From Alkalibacterium sp. MB6 (GTDB lineage Bacteria > Bacillota > Bacilli > Lactobacillales > Carnobacteriaceae_A): a DNA stretch of 64,000 bases. Positions 11,758 to 19,470 of the stretch are shown here, one piece after another; positions within the stretch are counted from its first letter, which is position 1; each line of letters starts with the position of its first letter. The DNA lies in the NCBI RefSeq assembly GCF_009935905.1, contig NZ_PREX01000002.1, positions 62,001 to 126,000 on the forward strand. The letters are read 5' to 3'. A model generated the notes under the pieces. It made no database searches. It was not told the DNA's origin and saw only the letters and a program-made list of their open reading frames with translations. The position numbers and the translations under genes were made by a program.

Positions 11758-13023
11758 TTAAAAAAAGAATGTTCTAATATCATTCCATGTGACCAGTATC
11801 ATCAAGATGAATAAGAACAAGACACCGATCAGTGTAATGTAGCCTTCTTTTTCCTGACTTAATGGTTTTTTACGTATGCCTTCAATGACATTTAATAATA
11901 ATTTGCCGCCGTCAAGGGCTGGTATAGGAAGTAAGTTCATAATACCTAAGTTGACGCTCAATAAACCTATCCAACTGATCAGACCGACAACGCCTGTTTG
12001 GACAACTGCTTCAGTTGTTGCATAAATAGCAACTGGTCCACCTAATTGATCGACGCTAAAGCCTCCAGTGAAAAACGAACCTAATAATATTATGATTTGA
12101 CTGATAATTGAGAACGTCTCAGAAAAGCCAGCTGTCAGTTTAGCTGATAAACTGTCATCAATAAAGACACCAATACCGATTCGACCAATCTCTGTCCCTT
12201 GCTCTTCAACGCTTGTAGGGGTGAGGGTCTCTTCTCGTCTTTCTCCTTCTTCTGTTTCAATCTCAAAAGCCATGGGTTCATTCGGGCTCTCTTGAATCGT
12301 CAAGACCATATCTGTCCATGTTTCAATTGGTTCATCATCTATTGATACGATTCTGTCCCCTTCAGATAGTCCAGCCTCTGCAGCGGGTGACTCCGCTTCA
12401 ATGGTTCCGATAATCGGTTCGTTAGATATCACTCCACCTTGCATAAAGGCAAGTATCGTAAAAGCAACAATAGCCAGAACAAAGTTCATTAACGGACCGG
12501 CTACGTTTGTCAGCATGCGGTTACCTAAAGAGGCACTTTGAAACTGACGGTCTAAAGGTGCAATTTGAAGGAGTGTGCCGTCCTTTTCAACCAATAATGC
12601 ATCACGGTTGACAGAATAGACTTTTTCTTCCGTTTCCAACCCGACGCGACCGGCAATAAAGAGTTCCGTATCGAAGTCAAATGATGTCACTTCCATTGGT
12701 ACAGCATCCATGGTGTTCTGCTCTGGATCCAAGTTTATTTGGCTAACATGATCTTGTTCGTCAAGCGTCAGCTGAACGAACATGCCGGGTCTGATTTCTG
12801 GTTCTTCTTCAAAGCCAGCCATACGAACGTAACCACCAAGTGGCAATAATCGAACGGTATAGGTTGTCTCCCCTTTTCGGTGGTGGAACAACTTGGGCCC
12901 AAAACCAACCGAAAACTCTCTGACAAGTATTCCCGCGCGTTTAGCAAAGTAAAAATGACCAAACTCGTGGATAATAACGATAATGCCAAAAACAAGTATA
13001 AATGCTAATATATTTTGTATCAT
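11758..13023 (-). CDS. rseP: Site-2 intramembrane metalloprotease RseP/RasP
   Basis: Integral-membrane zinc protease that cuts membrane-spanning anti-sigma factors and leftover signal peptides. The zinc motif HEFGH is in the first membrane helix near residue 20. A membrane segment after the first loop (LMNFVLAIVAFTILAFM) is followed by a PDZ domain (AGLSEGDRIVSIDDEPIETW). The second metal motif NLLPIPALDGG is in the C-terminal helices. At 421 residues it is normal size. It lies directly downstream of cdsA; in Bacillus dxr sits between the two and it is missing here. Confidence 0.97.
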   Translation of the reverse strand: MIQNILAFILVFGIIVIIHEFGHFYFAKRAGILVREFSVGFGPKLFHHRKGETTYTVRLLPLGGYVRMAGFEEEPEIRPGMFVQLTLDEQDHVSQINLDPEQNTMDAVPMEVTSFDFDTELFIAGRVGLETEEKVYSVNRDALLVEKDGTLLQIAPLDRQFQSASLGNRMLTNVAGPLMNFVLAIVAFTILAFMQGGVISNEPIIGTIEAESPAAEAGLSEGDRIVSIDDEPIETWTDMVLTIQESPNEPMAFEIETEEGERREETLTPTSVEEQGTEIGRIGIGVFIDDSLSAKLTAGFSETFSIISQIIILLGSFFTGGFSVDQLGGPVAIYATTEAVVQTGVVGLISWIGLLSVNLGIMNLLPIPALDGGKLLLNVIEGIRKKPLSQEKEGYITLIGVLFLFILMILVTWNDIRTFFF

Positions 13024-13040
13024 AAGTGTTCTCCTTCAGG

Positions 13041-13808
13041 TTAAATTATGCCCATAATGAAAAGGACGTTCAACACGAGCAGCATACTGTCGAACCGGTC
13101 AAGTATACCGCCGTGTCCAGGCAGTAAATGACCAGTGTCTTTTGTACCATACTCTCTTTTAATTTTAGACTCAATTAAGTCTCCTGTTTGTCCAATGACT
13201 GATAAACCTACCATGAATAAGAGTGATAAGATATAGGAGTCAAATAGCTGAAAGTAAAATAGATAGACTGCACTAATAATAGCTGAAAGTAATGTCCCAC
13301 CGACAGAACCTTCAATGGTTTTATTTGGTGAGATAGACGGTGCCAGTTTCGTTTTCCCCATTCGTTTTCCTATCATATAAGCTCCCGTATCTGTTGACCA
13401 GATAACCAATAAAATTAAAATGAGAAACGACGGGCTGTACTCTCTAAGCGCTACAAAAGAATAAAAGCCAATACCACTATAGCCAAGCATGAGTAGTGTC
13501 GACCCTGCATCAGGAGTCGTGTAGGTTATGTTGGTGACAGTATAAAACAAAAGTAAGACTGTTACCGCCATTAGGACTCTCATTAAATCAAGTGGCAGGA
13601 TGCTAAAAGATAACACCATTAAAGCGACACCGATCAAGGCGGCTATGGATGGAAATGATTTTAGTTTGGATTTTTTCATTTGTATAAATTCAACTACAGC
13701 CAAAACTGCCAAGAGTGCCATCGCAACTTCAAGCGGCCAAGAGCCAAACCAAATTAAAGGAATAAATAAAAGTAATGCAATAACTGATGTTACAATTCTA
13801 ATTGCCAT
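13041..13808 (-). CDS. cdsA: Phosphatidate cytidylyltransferase
   Basis: Makes CDP-diacylglycerol from phosphatidic acid and CTP, the branch point for phospholipids. A 255-residue protein with about eight hydrophobic segments. The C-terminal family signature is complete: SPNKTIEGSVGG, then GDLIESKIKREYGTKDTG and LPGHGGILDRFDS. The start is ATG with GAGGAAG upstream. It follows uppS by 28 bases, forming a conserved envelope-precursor pair. Confidence 0.97.
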   Translation of the reverse strand: MAIRIVTSVIALLLFIPLIWFGSWPLEVAMALLAVLAVVEFIQMKKSKLKSFPSIAALIGVALMVLSFSILPLDLMRVLMAVTVLLLFYTVTNITYTTPDAGSTLLMLGYSGIGFYSFVALREYSPSFLILILLVIWSTDTGAYMIGKRMGKTKLAPSISPNKTIEGSVGGTLLSAIISAVYLFYFQLFDSYILSLLFMVGLSVIGQTGDLIESKIKREYGTKDTGHLLPGHGGILDRFDSMLLVLNVLFIMGII

Positions 13809-13836
13809 CGATCTTCCTCGGCTTTCTTGTCATAAA

Positions 13837-14562
13837 TTATAATGCCCCATATCGCCGCTGTCTGTTCTTGTAACTCAGCAACGCTTCATCTAACACGTCT
13901 CCATTAAATTCTGGCCACAATAGTTCTGAAAAATAAAACTCACTGTAGGCATTTTGCCAAAGCAAGAAGTTGCTTAAGCGCTGTTCGCCACTGCTTCTAA
14001 TGAGTAAGTCAACATCTTGATAATCACCAATCGAATGGGTCATTAAATGTTCTTCAAATAAGCGCTCATCTATGTCGTCTACAGACAATTCATTGGACGC
14101 CACTTTTTTGCACAACTCTTTCGTCGCCTCAAGAATTTCTGCACGACCACCGTAGTTAAATGCGAAGTTTAAGATCATGCCAGTATTATCCTTCGTTTGT
14201 TCCATCGCTTTGGAGATGGCTTTTTTTGTAGAAGTCGGTACTTTATCTTCAAAACCTATCATGTTCACTTTCACATTCTTTTCTTGAAGTTCTGGAACAA
14301 AGGTATCAAAGAAACGAATAGGCAGTTGCATGAGAAAATGGACTTCTTGCGGTGGCCTCTTCCAATTTTCTGTAGAAAATGCATAAAGGGTTAACACATC
14401 AATCCCACGCTCGCTTGCACGTCGCGTGACTCGTCTGACAGCTTCCATTCCCTCTTCATGTCCTACTTTTCTTGGTTGGCCTTGCTGTTCGGCCCATCGA
14501 CCGTTCCCATCCATTATAATAGCTACATGGCTGGGTTTGTTTATATTATCTTGTTCTAACAT
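13837..14562 (-). CDS. uppS: Undecaprenyl diphosphate synthase
   Basis: Cis-prenyltransferase that makes the C55 lipid carrier for peptidoglycan and teichoic acids. The catalytic segment IIMDGNGRWA is at the N-terminus, followed by GHEEGMEAV, LYAFSTENW with the conserved Asn-Trp, and the C-terminal RSSGEQRLSNFLLWQ. The start is uncertain. ATG at 14562 is used here, but a strong AGGAGGG lies about 25 bases upstream, inside the reading frame that would begin at TTG 14604. A different-frame 18-codon ORF ends one base before this ATG, so coupling is possible. It begins the uppS-cdsA-rseP-proS segment. Confidence 0.95.
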   Translation of the reverse strand: MLEQDNINKPSHVAIIMDGNGRWAEQQGQPRKVGHEEGMEAVRRVTRRASERGIDVLTLYAFSTENWKRPPQEVHFLMQLPIRFFDTFVPELQEKNVKVNMIGFEDKVPTSTKKAISKAMEQTKDNTGMILNFAFNYGGRAEILEATKELCKKVASNELSVDDIDERLFEEHLMTHSIGDYQDVDLLIRSSGEQRLSNFLLWQNAYSEFYFSELLWPEFNGDVLDEALLSYKNRQRRYGAL

Positions 14563-14690
14563 ATTATTCGGTGTACTTTCTACACCATGCCCTCCTAGTG
14601 TCAAGATACATCTCTCTCATTGTAGTAAAAATAAAGATAAATTACCACTTAAAAATGAAGATGCCCGATTGTCTTTTACAATCGTTCTGT

Positions 14691-14719
14691 TTCTTGGCAA
14701 GTATTTTTTTTGCTATACT
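14691..14719 (+). promoter_or_regulatory. Extended -10 promoter of the small peptide gene
   Basis: TGC plus TATACT (TATACT at 14714-14719) is an extended -10. At 17 bases upstream there is only a poor -35, TTCTTG (14691-14696). The transcript would start near 14726. A possible minus-strand uppS promoter (TTGCCA 14695-14700, TAAAAG 14673-14678) overlaps it back to back. Confidence 0.6.
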
Positions 14720-14768
14720 ATATGTACTATAAAGAAAAAAGATTAAAATTTTTTAAGGAGGAAACAGC

Positions 14769-14858
14769 ATGAGACGATTAAGAAAGTATGTCATGAGCAT
14801 TATCATTACAACGGTAGTGACAAAGTTAGTGAACAAGTATATTATTAATAAACTATAG
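14769..14858 (+). CDS. Small cationic hydrophobic peptide (29 residues), unrecognised
   Basis: Not recognised as a known family. A 30-codon frame starts at ATG 14769 behind a perfect AAGGAGG (14755-14761, seven-base spacing) and ends with TAG. The product begins MRRLRKYVMS, has a hydrophobic centre rich in Ile, Val and Thr, and ends NKYIINKL. It has seven Arg/Lys and no acidic residue. An extended -10 promoter lies upstream and a bidirectional terminator directly downstream, so it is a complete transcription unit. It is on the strand opposite its neighbours and separates frr from uppS, which share an operon in Bacillus. A type I toxin, a membrane-active peptide or a small membrane regulator are possible; none is shown. 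Confidence 0.7.
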   Translation: MRRLRKYVMSIIITTVVTKLVNKYIINKL

Positions 14859-14860
14859 TA

Positions 14861-14947
14861 AAAAATAAAAGGAGAGTCGCTCAGGCCCTTTAATGCAGTA
14901 CAGTTATCGTACTCTTTAAAGGTTCCGATGCTTCTCTCCTTATTTTC
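14861..14947. terminator. Bidirectional terminator between the small peptide gene and frr
   Basis: Outer arms AAGGAGAG (14869-14876) and CTCTCCTT (14934-14941) enclose a second long stem (CCTTTAA/TTTAAAGG and AGTAC/GTACT). T runs follow on both strands (14941-14945 plus; the A run 14861-14870 read on minus). It would end the peptide transcript on plus and pyrH-frr on minus. Confidence 0.8.
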
Positions 14948-14988
14948 ATGTGTTAACTGTTAATGTAAGGCGGATTGATGCATGCTCG

Positions 14989-15546
14989 TTACACGTCTAA
15001 GATTTCTTTTTCCTTTTCATCTGACAGAACATCAATTGCTTTAACGCTAGCATCTGTCAACTTTTGAACTTCTTCTTCATAATGACGTTGCTCATCTTGA
15101 GTCAACTCGCCATCTTTTTCTGCCTTTTTCAATGAATCCATCGCATCACGACGAATATTGCGAACAGCGATTTTTGTATTTTCTGCTTCTTTACCAACTT
15201 GTTTAGCAATATTTTTTCTTGTTTCTTCAGTCAATGCTGGGACAATTAGACGGATGACGTTCCCATCGTTTGCCGGTGGGATGCCAATATCAGATTGGTT
15301 GATCGCTTTTTCGATATCAGCCAATGTATTTTTATCATAAGGTGTGATTAATAAGACTCGTGCTTCTGGTACAGAAATTTGAGCTAATTGATTTAACGGT
15401 GTTGGTGCACCGTAGTAGTCAATAGAGATACGATTAAGTAAAGTCGGGTTAGCACGACCGGCACGAATCCCACCTAATTCTCTTACATAAGCTTGTTCTG
15501 CTTTTTTCATGCGTCCTTGAGTATCTTTTAAAATCTCTTTAGTCAT
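14989..15546 (-). CDS. frr: Ribosome recycling factor
   Basis: Splits post-termination ribosomes together with EF-G. The 185-residue length is exactly the family norm when ATG 15546 is used, and AGGAGG lies seven bases before it. The typical RRF segments are visible: [19 protein letters not shown], then [11 protein letters not shown] and [10 protein letters not shown]. The gene overlaps the end of pyrH by eight bases, and its ribosome site encodes two Arg codons of PyrH, so the two are translationally coupled. It ends at the two-way terminator at 14861-14947. Confidence 0.98.
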   Translation of the reverse strand: MTKEILKDTQGRMKKAEQAYVRELGGIRAGRANPTLLNRISIDYYGAPTPLNQLAQISVPEARVLLITPYDKNTLADIEKAINQSDIGIPPANDGNVIRLIVPALTEETRKNIAKQVGKEAENTKIAVRNIRRDAMDSLKKAEKDGELTQDEQRHYEEEVQKLTDASVKAIDVLSDEKEKEILDV

Positions 15547-16270
15547 CTTTTTTCCTCCTAACAGTTGTTCCAATGGTTTCACCCATTGCAACTCGTTTGA
15601 TGTTTCCTTTTTGATTCAAGTTAAATACGACTAGTGGAATATCATTGTCCATGCTTAAAGATGAAGCCGTTGTATCCATCACTTGCAGTGATTTATTAAT
15701 GATATCTAAATACGTTAATTCTTCGTATTTCACAGCATCTTTGTCAATGTTTGGATCTGATGAATACACACCATCGACGTTATTTTTTGCCATCATGATG
15801 ACATCTGCTTGCATTTCAGCCGCACGCAATGCTGAGGTTGTATCTGTTGAAAAATATGGGCTCCCTGTTCCACCCGCGAATATAACGACTCTTCCTTTTT
15901 CAAGGTGTCGAATGGCTCTTCTTCTAATGTAAGGTTCAGCAACTTGACGCATTTCAATAGACGTTTGAACACGTGTGGGTACACCAATGTTTTCTAGTGA
16001 GTCCTGAAGAGCCAACGCATTCATGATGGTTGCGATCATGCCCATATAGTCTGCCTGGGATCGTTCCATACCCATTTCAGCACCTACATGACCTCTCCAA
16101 ATATTTCCTCCGCCTACGACAATCGCTATTTCAACGCCCAATTCGTGTACTTCTTTAATTTCCTGACAAATCTCAGCGATTGTTGGGGGTTCAATACCAA
16201 ACCCTTTTTCTCCTGCAAGTGCTTCGCCACTTAATTTCAGTACGATACGTTTGTACTTCGGTTCATCCAT
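15539..16270 (-). CDS. pyrH: Uridylate kinase
   Basis: UMP kinase of the amino-acid-kinase fold, making UDP for nucleotide and cell-wall synthesis. Visible segments: [24 protein letters not shown], and [12 protein letters not shown] typical of bacterial UMP kinases. The chosen start, ATG 16270 (243 residues), has GGAGGG nine bases upstream; the frame is open nine codons further but that would bury the ribosome site. It is the first gene of the pyrH-frr pair. Confidence 0.97.
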   Translation of the reverse strand: MDEPKYKRIVLKLSGEALAGEKGFGIEPPTIAEICQEIKEVHELGVEIAIVVGGGNIWRGHVGAEMGMERSQADYMGMIATIMNALALQDSLENIGVPTRVQTSIEMRQVAEPYIRRRAIRHLEKGRVVIFAGGTGSPYFSTDTTSALRAAEMQADVIMMAKNNVDGVYSSDPNIDKDAVKYEELTYLDIINKSLQVMDTTASSLSMDNDIPLVVFNLNQKGNIKRVAMGETIGTTVRRKKDD

Positions 16271-16302
16271 AAAATCTTTCCCTCCATCATTCATCACTCA
16301 TT

Positions 16303-16331
16303 ATTCTAACATAATTGAGCATACAGGTCAT
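16303..16331 (-). promoter_or_regulatory. Promoter of pyrH-frr
   Basis: On the minus strand ATGACC (16326-16331), 17-base spacer, and TAGAAT (16303-16308) preceded by TGT, giving an extended -10. It is about 30 bases upstream of the pyrH start. Confidence 0.6.
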
Positions 16332-16456
16332 TAAAAAATACAGTCCTATTAGTGTATTCTCATATTCTCACTATAACTAGACACTTTTCCCAATCACTTG
16401 TGTCACATGGTAAGCGAATATGCTCTCTATTCTCTCTTATATAAAGACAACAACAC

Positions 16457-16502
16457 AAAAAAACAATGAAGACTATCCATAAAGGATAGCTCCATTGTTT
16501 TA
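16457..16502 (-). terminator. Terminator of rpsB-tsf
   Basis: Long inverted repeat 16461-16478 / 16484-16500 with a five-base loop, followed on the minus strand by a T run. It sits four bases past the tsf stop. Confidence 0.88.
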
Positions 16503-16506
16503 AACA

Positions 16507-17388
16507 TTATTTGTTTTTTAATTGGCTTTGAACTTCTGCTGCAAAGTCTTCTGAACGTTTTTCAATTCCTTCGCCAACTTCATAGCGGATGAATGATTTA
16601 ATTGATGCGTTGTTTTCTTTCAAGTACTGTCCAACAGTCTTGTCAGAATCTTTAACGAATGGTTGGTCTACAAGGCTAACTTCAGCTAACCATTTGTTTA
16701 GACGACCTTGAACCATTTTTTCAACAATGTTTTCAGGTTTGCCTTCGTTTTTAGCTTGCTCTTTCAAAATGTTTAACTCATGGTCTCTTGTTTCTTGAGG
16801 AACATCGTCACGAGTAATGTATTTTGGATTGATTGCTGCGATGTGCATCGCAACGTCACGAGCAACAGAAACGTCGGAACCTTCAACGTGAGTTAATACA
16901 GCGATACGGCCACCCATGTGTTCGTAATCTCCGAATACTTCACCTTCAGTTTTTTCTAGAACTGCAAAACGACGAAGAGTAATTTTTTCACCAATCGTTG
17001 TCGTTGCTTCTGTAATAACTGAAGACATAGAGTCTCCACCCATATCTAATTCAAGAGCGTCTTCAACAGATGCTGGTTTGTTGTCAGCAACAGTTTTAGT
17101 AATGTCTTTAACTAGATTTTGGAATTTTTCGTTTTTAGAAACGAAGTCTGTTTCAGAGTTAATTTCAGCGATAGCTGCAATATTACCTTCAGTATAAACG
17201 TTTGCTAAACCTTCAGCTGCAATACGATCTGCTTTCTTAGCTGCTTTAGAAACGCCTTTTTCTCTTAGGTAGTCAATAGCTGCGTCCATGTCACCGTTTG
17301 TTTCAACAAGTGCTTTTTTCGCATCCATCATGCCTACGCCTGTTTTATCACGTAATTCTTTAACTTGAGCTGCTTTAATATTTGCCAC
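16507..17388 (-). CDS. tsf: Elongation factor Ts
   Basis: Guanine-nucleotide exchange factor for EF-Tu. The N-terminal UBA-like segment [19 protein letters not shown] is diagnostic, followed by the core motif [13 protein letters not shown] and the C-terminal [10 protein letters not shown]. Length 293 is normal. The start is GTG with AGGAGG nine bases upstream. It is 58 bases after rpsB and transcribed with it. Confidence 0.98.
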   Translation of the reverse strand: MANIKAAQVKELRDKTGVGMMDAKKALVETNGDMDAAIDYLREKGVSKAAKKADRIAAEGLANVYTEGNIAAIAEINSETDFVSKNEKFQNLVKDITKTVADNKPASVEDALELDMGGDSMSSVITEATTTIGEKITLRRFAVLEKTEGEVFGDYEHMGGRIAVLTHVEGSDVSVARDVAMHIAAINPKYITRDDVPQETRDHELNILKEQAKNEGKPENIVEKMVQGRLNKWLAEVSLVDQPFVKDSDKTVGQYLKENNASIKSFIRYEVGEGIEKRSEDFAAEVQSQLKNK

Positions 17389-17446
17389 TAGTTTGTTCCT
17401 CCTAAGTCTTAGTAGAATGTTTTACTATTCGTTCAGGCTGAGTGAA

Positions 17447-18205
17447 TTACTCGTTGTTGCCTTCTACAACTTCAACGATTTCTTCTAGAGAATCAGATTT
17501 AGCTTCTTCTTCAAAGCCTTCTTCTCCTTGGTTACCTTCGATAATAGCATCTGCCATTGTTTTAGTTAATAGTTTAACAGCACGAATCGCATCGTCGTTT
17601 GAAGGGATAATAACGTCCACTTCATCTGGATCACAGTTCGTATCTACCATAGCTACGATAGGAATGTTTAATTTACGAGCTTCTTGGATTGCAATGTGCT
17701 CTTTTCTTGGGTCAACAACGAATAGTGCATCTGGTTTACGAGGCATATCTTTGATTCCACCAAGGAATTTTTCTAGGCGATCGCGTTCTTTGATTAAGAT
17801 ACCGACTTCTTTCTTCGGTAAGACATCAAATGTTCCGTCTTCTTCCATTCTCTCTAATTGTTTCAAACGAGAGATACGTTTTTGGATCGTGTCCCAGTTA
17901 GTTAACGTTCCACCCAACCAACGGTGGTTGATGTAGTAAGCGCCAGCTCTTATAGCTTCTTCTTTAATTGCATCTTGTGCTTGTTTTTTAGTTCCTACAA
18001 AAAGAACAACGCCGCCATCTTCAGCGATGTCACGTACATAGTTGTATGCTTGATCGATTAACTTAACAGTTTTCTGTAAGTCAATGATGTAGATACCGTT
18101 TCTTTCTGTAAAGATATAAGGTTTCATTTTAGGGTTCCAGCGTCTTGTCTGGTGACCAAAATGTACCCCTGACTCTAGTAATTGCTTCATTGATACTACT
18201 GCCAT
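17447..18205 (-). CDS. rpsB: 30S ribosomal protein S2
   Basis: Structural 30S protein needed for S1 binding. The segments [29 protein letters not shown] and the C-terminal [15 protein letters not shown] are characteristic. The last 25 residues are strongly acidic, ending VEVVEGNNE. The start is ATG behind TTGGAGG. It has its own promoter and a structured leader upstream, consistent with autoregulation of the rpsB-tsf operon. Confidence 0.98.
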   Translation of the reverse strand: MAVVSMKQLLESGVHFGHQTRRWNPKMKPYIFTERNGIYIIDLQKTVKLIDQAYNYVRDIAEDGGVVLFVGTKKQAQDAIKEEAIRAGAYYINHRWLGGTLTNWDTIQKRISRLKQLERMEEDGTFDVLPKKEVGILIKERDRLEKFLGGIKDMPRKPDALFVVDPRKEHIAIQEARKLNIPIVAMVDTNCDPDEVDVIIPSNDDAIRAVKLLTKTMADAIIEGNQGEEGFEEEAKSDSLEEIVEVVEGNNE

Positions 18206-18331
18206 TGTCTATTCCTCCAATATGGTTTTTTTATTTTCCCTCCCCTAGCTTCAACTGCAAGGACACTCCATGGCATCGGAGCACCATCCTGTACATCAAC
18301 TAAGGTGTGAAATAAGTGCTTTTTGCACCGT
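18206..18331 (-). ncRNA. Structured rpsB 5' leader (putative S2 autoregulatory RNA)
   Basis: The transcript from the promoter at 18337-18366 would begin with ATCAAC pairing to GTTGAT. Inside it are GGTG/CACC and the hairpin GTGC-AAAAA-GCAC. A second strong hairpin, GGTGCTCC/GGAGTGTCC, follows, and then the ribosome site. Such leaders often bind the encoded ribosomal protein; that this one does is inference. Confidence 0.55.
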
Positions 18332-18336
18332 TGATA

Positions 18337-18366
18337 ATTATACCACATATGGCTTTGCAATGACAA
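18337..18366 (-). promoter_or_regulatory. Promoter of rpsB-tsf
   Basis: On the minus strand TTGTCA (18361-18366), an 18-base spacer, and a perfect TATAAT (18337-18342). Confidence 0.8.
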
Positions 18367-18531
18367 GGCCCCTCAGGTATTATACTCATTAATTTTAAAA
18401 ATGTTGAACGTTCCTCATAAAGATAAAGTAATTTTTTACGAGGAATAAGTACAAATCTACTTGATTAAAATCGCTTCGTCACTCATACTATTTGAGAGAG
18501 ATAAAGTAATTAAGATAAGGATGATGCATCT

Positions 18532-19134
18532 ATGTTTTTTTCATTTATTCGAGGACTCATTCGAATACTCATATATATACTTAATGGTAAACCAGAATAC
18601 CAAGGCTTAGAAAACTTACCGAAAGACGACAACTATGTATTAGTTGCTCCTCACCGTTCTTGGCTTGATCCGGTGTATTTAGTCCTTGCCACTTCACCTA
18701 AGCAGTTTAGTTTCATGGCTAAGAAAGAGTTATTTAAGAATCCACTCCTGAGATGGCTGATTACTCACTTGAATGCCTTTCCTGTCGATAGACAAAAACC
18801 TGGTCCTAGTGCCATTAAAACACCTGTCAAAATTCTTAAGGAGACCGATCGTGGTGTCGGAATATTTCCAACTGGTACACGCCACTCGTCTGAATTAAAA
18901 GGTGGCGTAGTGACGATTGCCAAATTAAGTCAAAAGCCAGTCGTTCCTGCAGTTTACTATGGTCCGTTAACTTTTGGTGATTTAATCAAGCGTAAAAAAG
19001 CGATTGTTAGAATTGGCAAACCATTTATGGTGGAACGAAAAGTTGAAGGCGTCAAAGACGTCAATGCTTACTACTCTAACCGCATTCAGGAATCATTTGA
19101 AACTCTCGATAAAGAATTGAGTCAACAAACCTAA
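18532..19134 (+). CDS. plsC: 1-acyl-sn-glycerol-3-phosphate acyltransferase
   Basis: Transfers a fatty-acyl chain to lysophosphatidic acid, feeding CdsA. This 200-residue membrane-associated protein has an N-terminal hydrophobic helix, the catalytic APHRSWLDPVY (H-x4-D), FPTGTRHS in place of the more common FPEGTRS, and VVPAVYYG. It is one of few plus-strand genes here and stands alone. The ATG at 18532 has a weak AAGGATG site. Upstream, a 13-base direct repeat (18421-18433 and 18499-18511) may be regulatory. The Thr in the FPxGTR block is a small deviation. Confidence 0.93.
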   Translation: MFFSFIRGLIRILIYILNGKPEYQGLENLPKDDNYVLVAPHRSWLDPVYLVLATSPKQFSFMAKKELFKNPLLRWLITHLNAFPVDRQKPGPSAIKTPVKILKETDRGVGIFPTGTRHSSELKGGVVTIAKLSQKPVVPAVYYGPLTFGDLIKRKKAIVRIGKPFMVERKVEGVKDVNAYYSNRIQESFETLDKELSQQT

Positions 19135-19179
19135 ACTGAAAAGGCATGGTAGAAAATGATTGATTTTTCTTCTGTGATT

Positions 19180-19387
19180 TTTTATTGATTTTGTCCATTT
19201 TTCCGGTTAGTTAGCTTTTTGACTGACTAAATGGAAGAATACTCGCGTATTATTCCATTTACGTTCACTTTTTCATGAGTAATCGGAGTAATACTCCACT
19301 ATTATTCACATTACTTCAGCGTTTTAAAGACTAACTGGAAAAATACAGCTTTATTATTCTAGTTACTCTAGAAATTGTTTGTCAAAT
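19180..19387. repeat. 52-bp tandem repeat, three clear copies plus one decayed
   Basis: Units start at 19232, 19284 and 19336, exactly 52 bases apart, with a degenerate unit before them. Unit positions 2-4, 7-11, 17-24 and 28-31 are nearly invariant (GGA, AATAC, TATTATTC, TTAC). Each unit can form a small hairpin between the AATAC and TATTATTC parts. No reading frame crosses it. Related sequence occurs at about 23425-23512. Confidence 0.75.
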
Positions 19388-19425
19388 TAGAACTATTAAA
19401 CTGTTTGAATTTAATAATTTATATC

Positions 19426-19467
19426 AAAAAAACCCCTTCATGACTTTTTAGGTCACGAAGGAGTTTT
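19426..19467. terminator. Bidirectional terminator between plsC and the ABC exporter
   Basis: Imperfect inverted repeat CCCCTTCATGAC / GTCACGAAGGAG with A/T runs on both sides. It serves the exporter operon on minus and probably plsC on plus. Confidence 0.85.
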
Positions 19468-19470
19468 TTC

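Noticed and set aside
16321-16456. More copies of the 52-bp repeat before pyrH (AAAAATACAG...TATTA)
   Set aside because: Only short words match and the spacing is wrong; could be chance in AT-rich DNA.
19180-19387. CRISPR array
   Set aside because: Repeats are contiguous, diverged and without unique spacers; no cas genes nearby.
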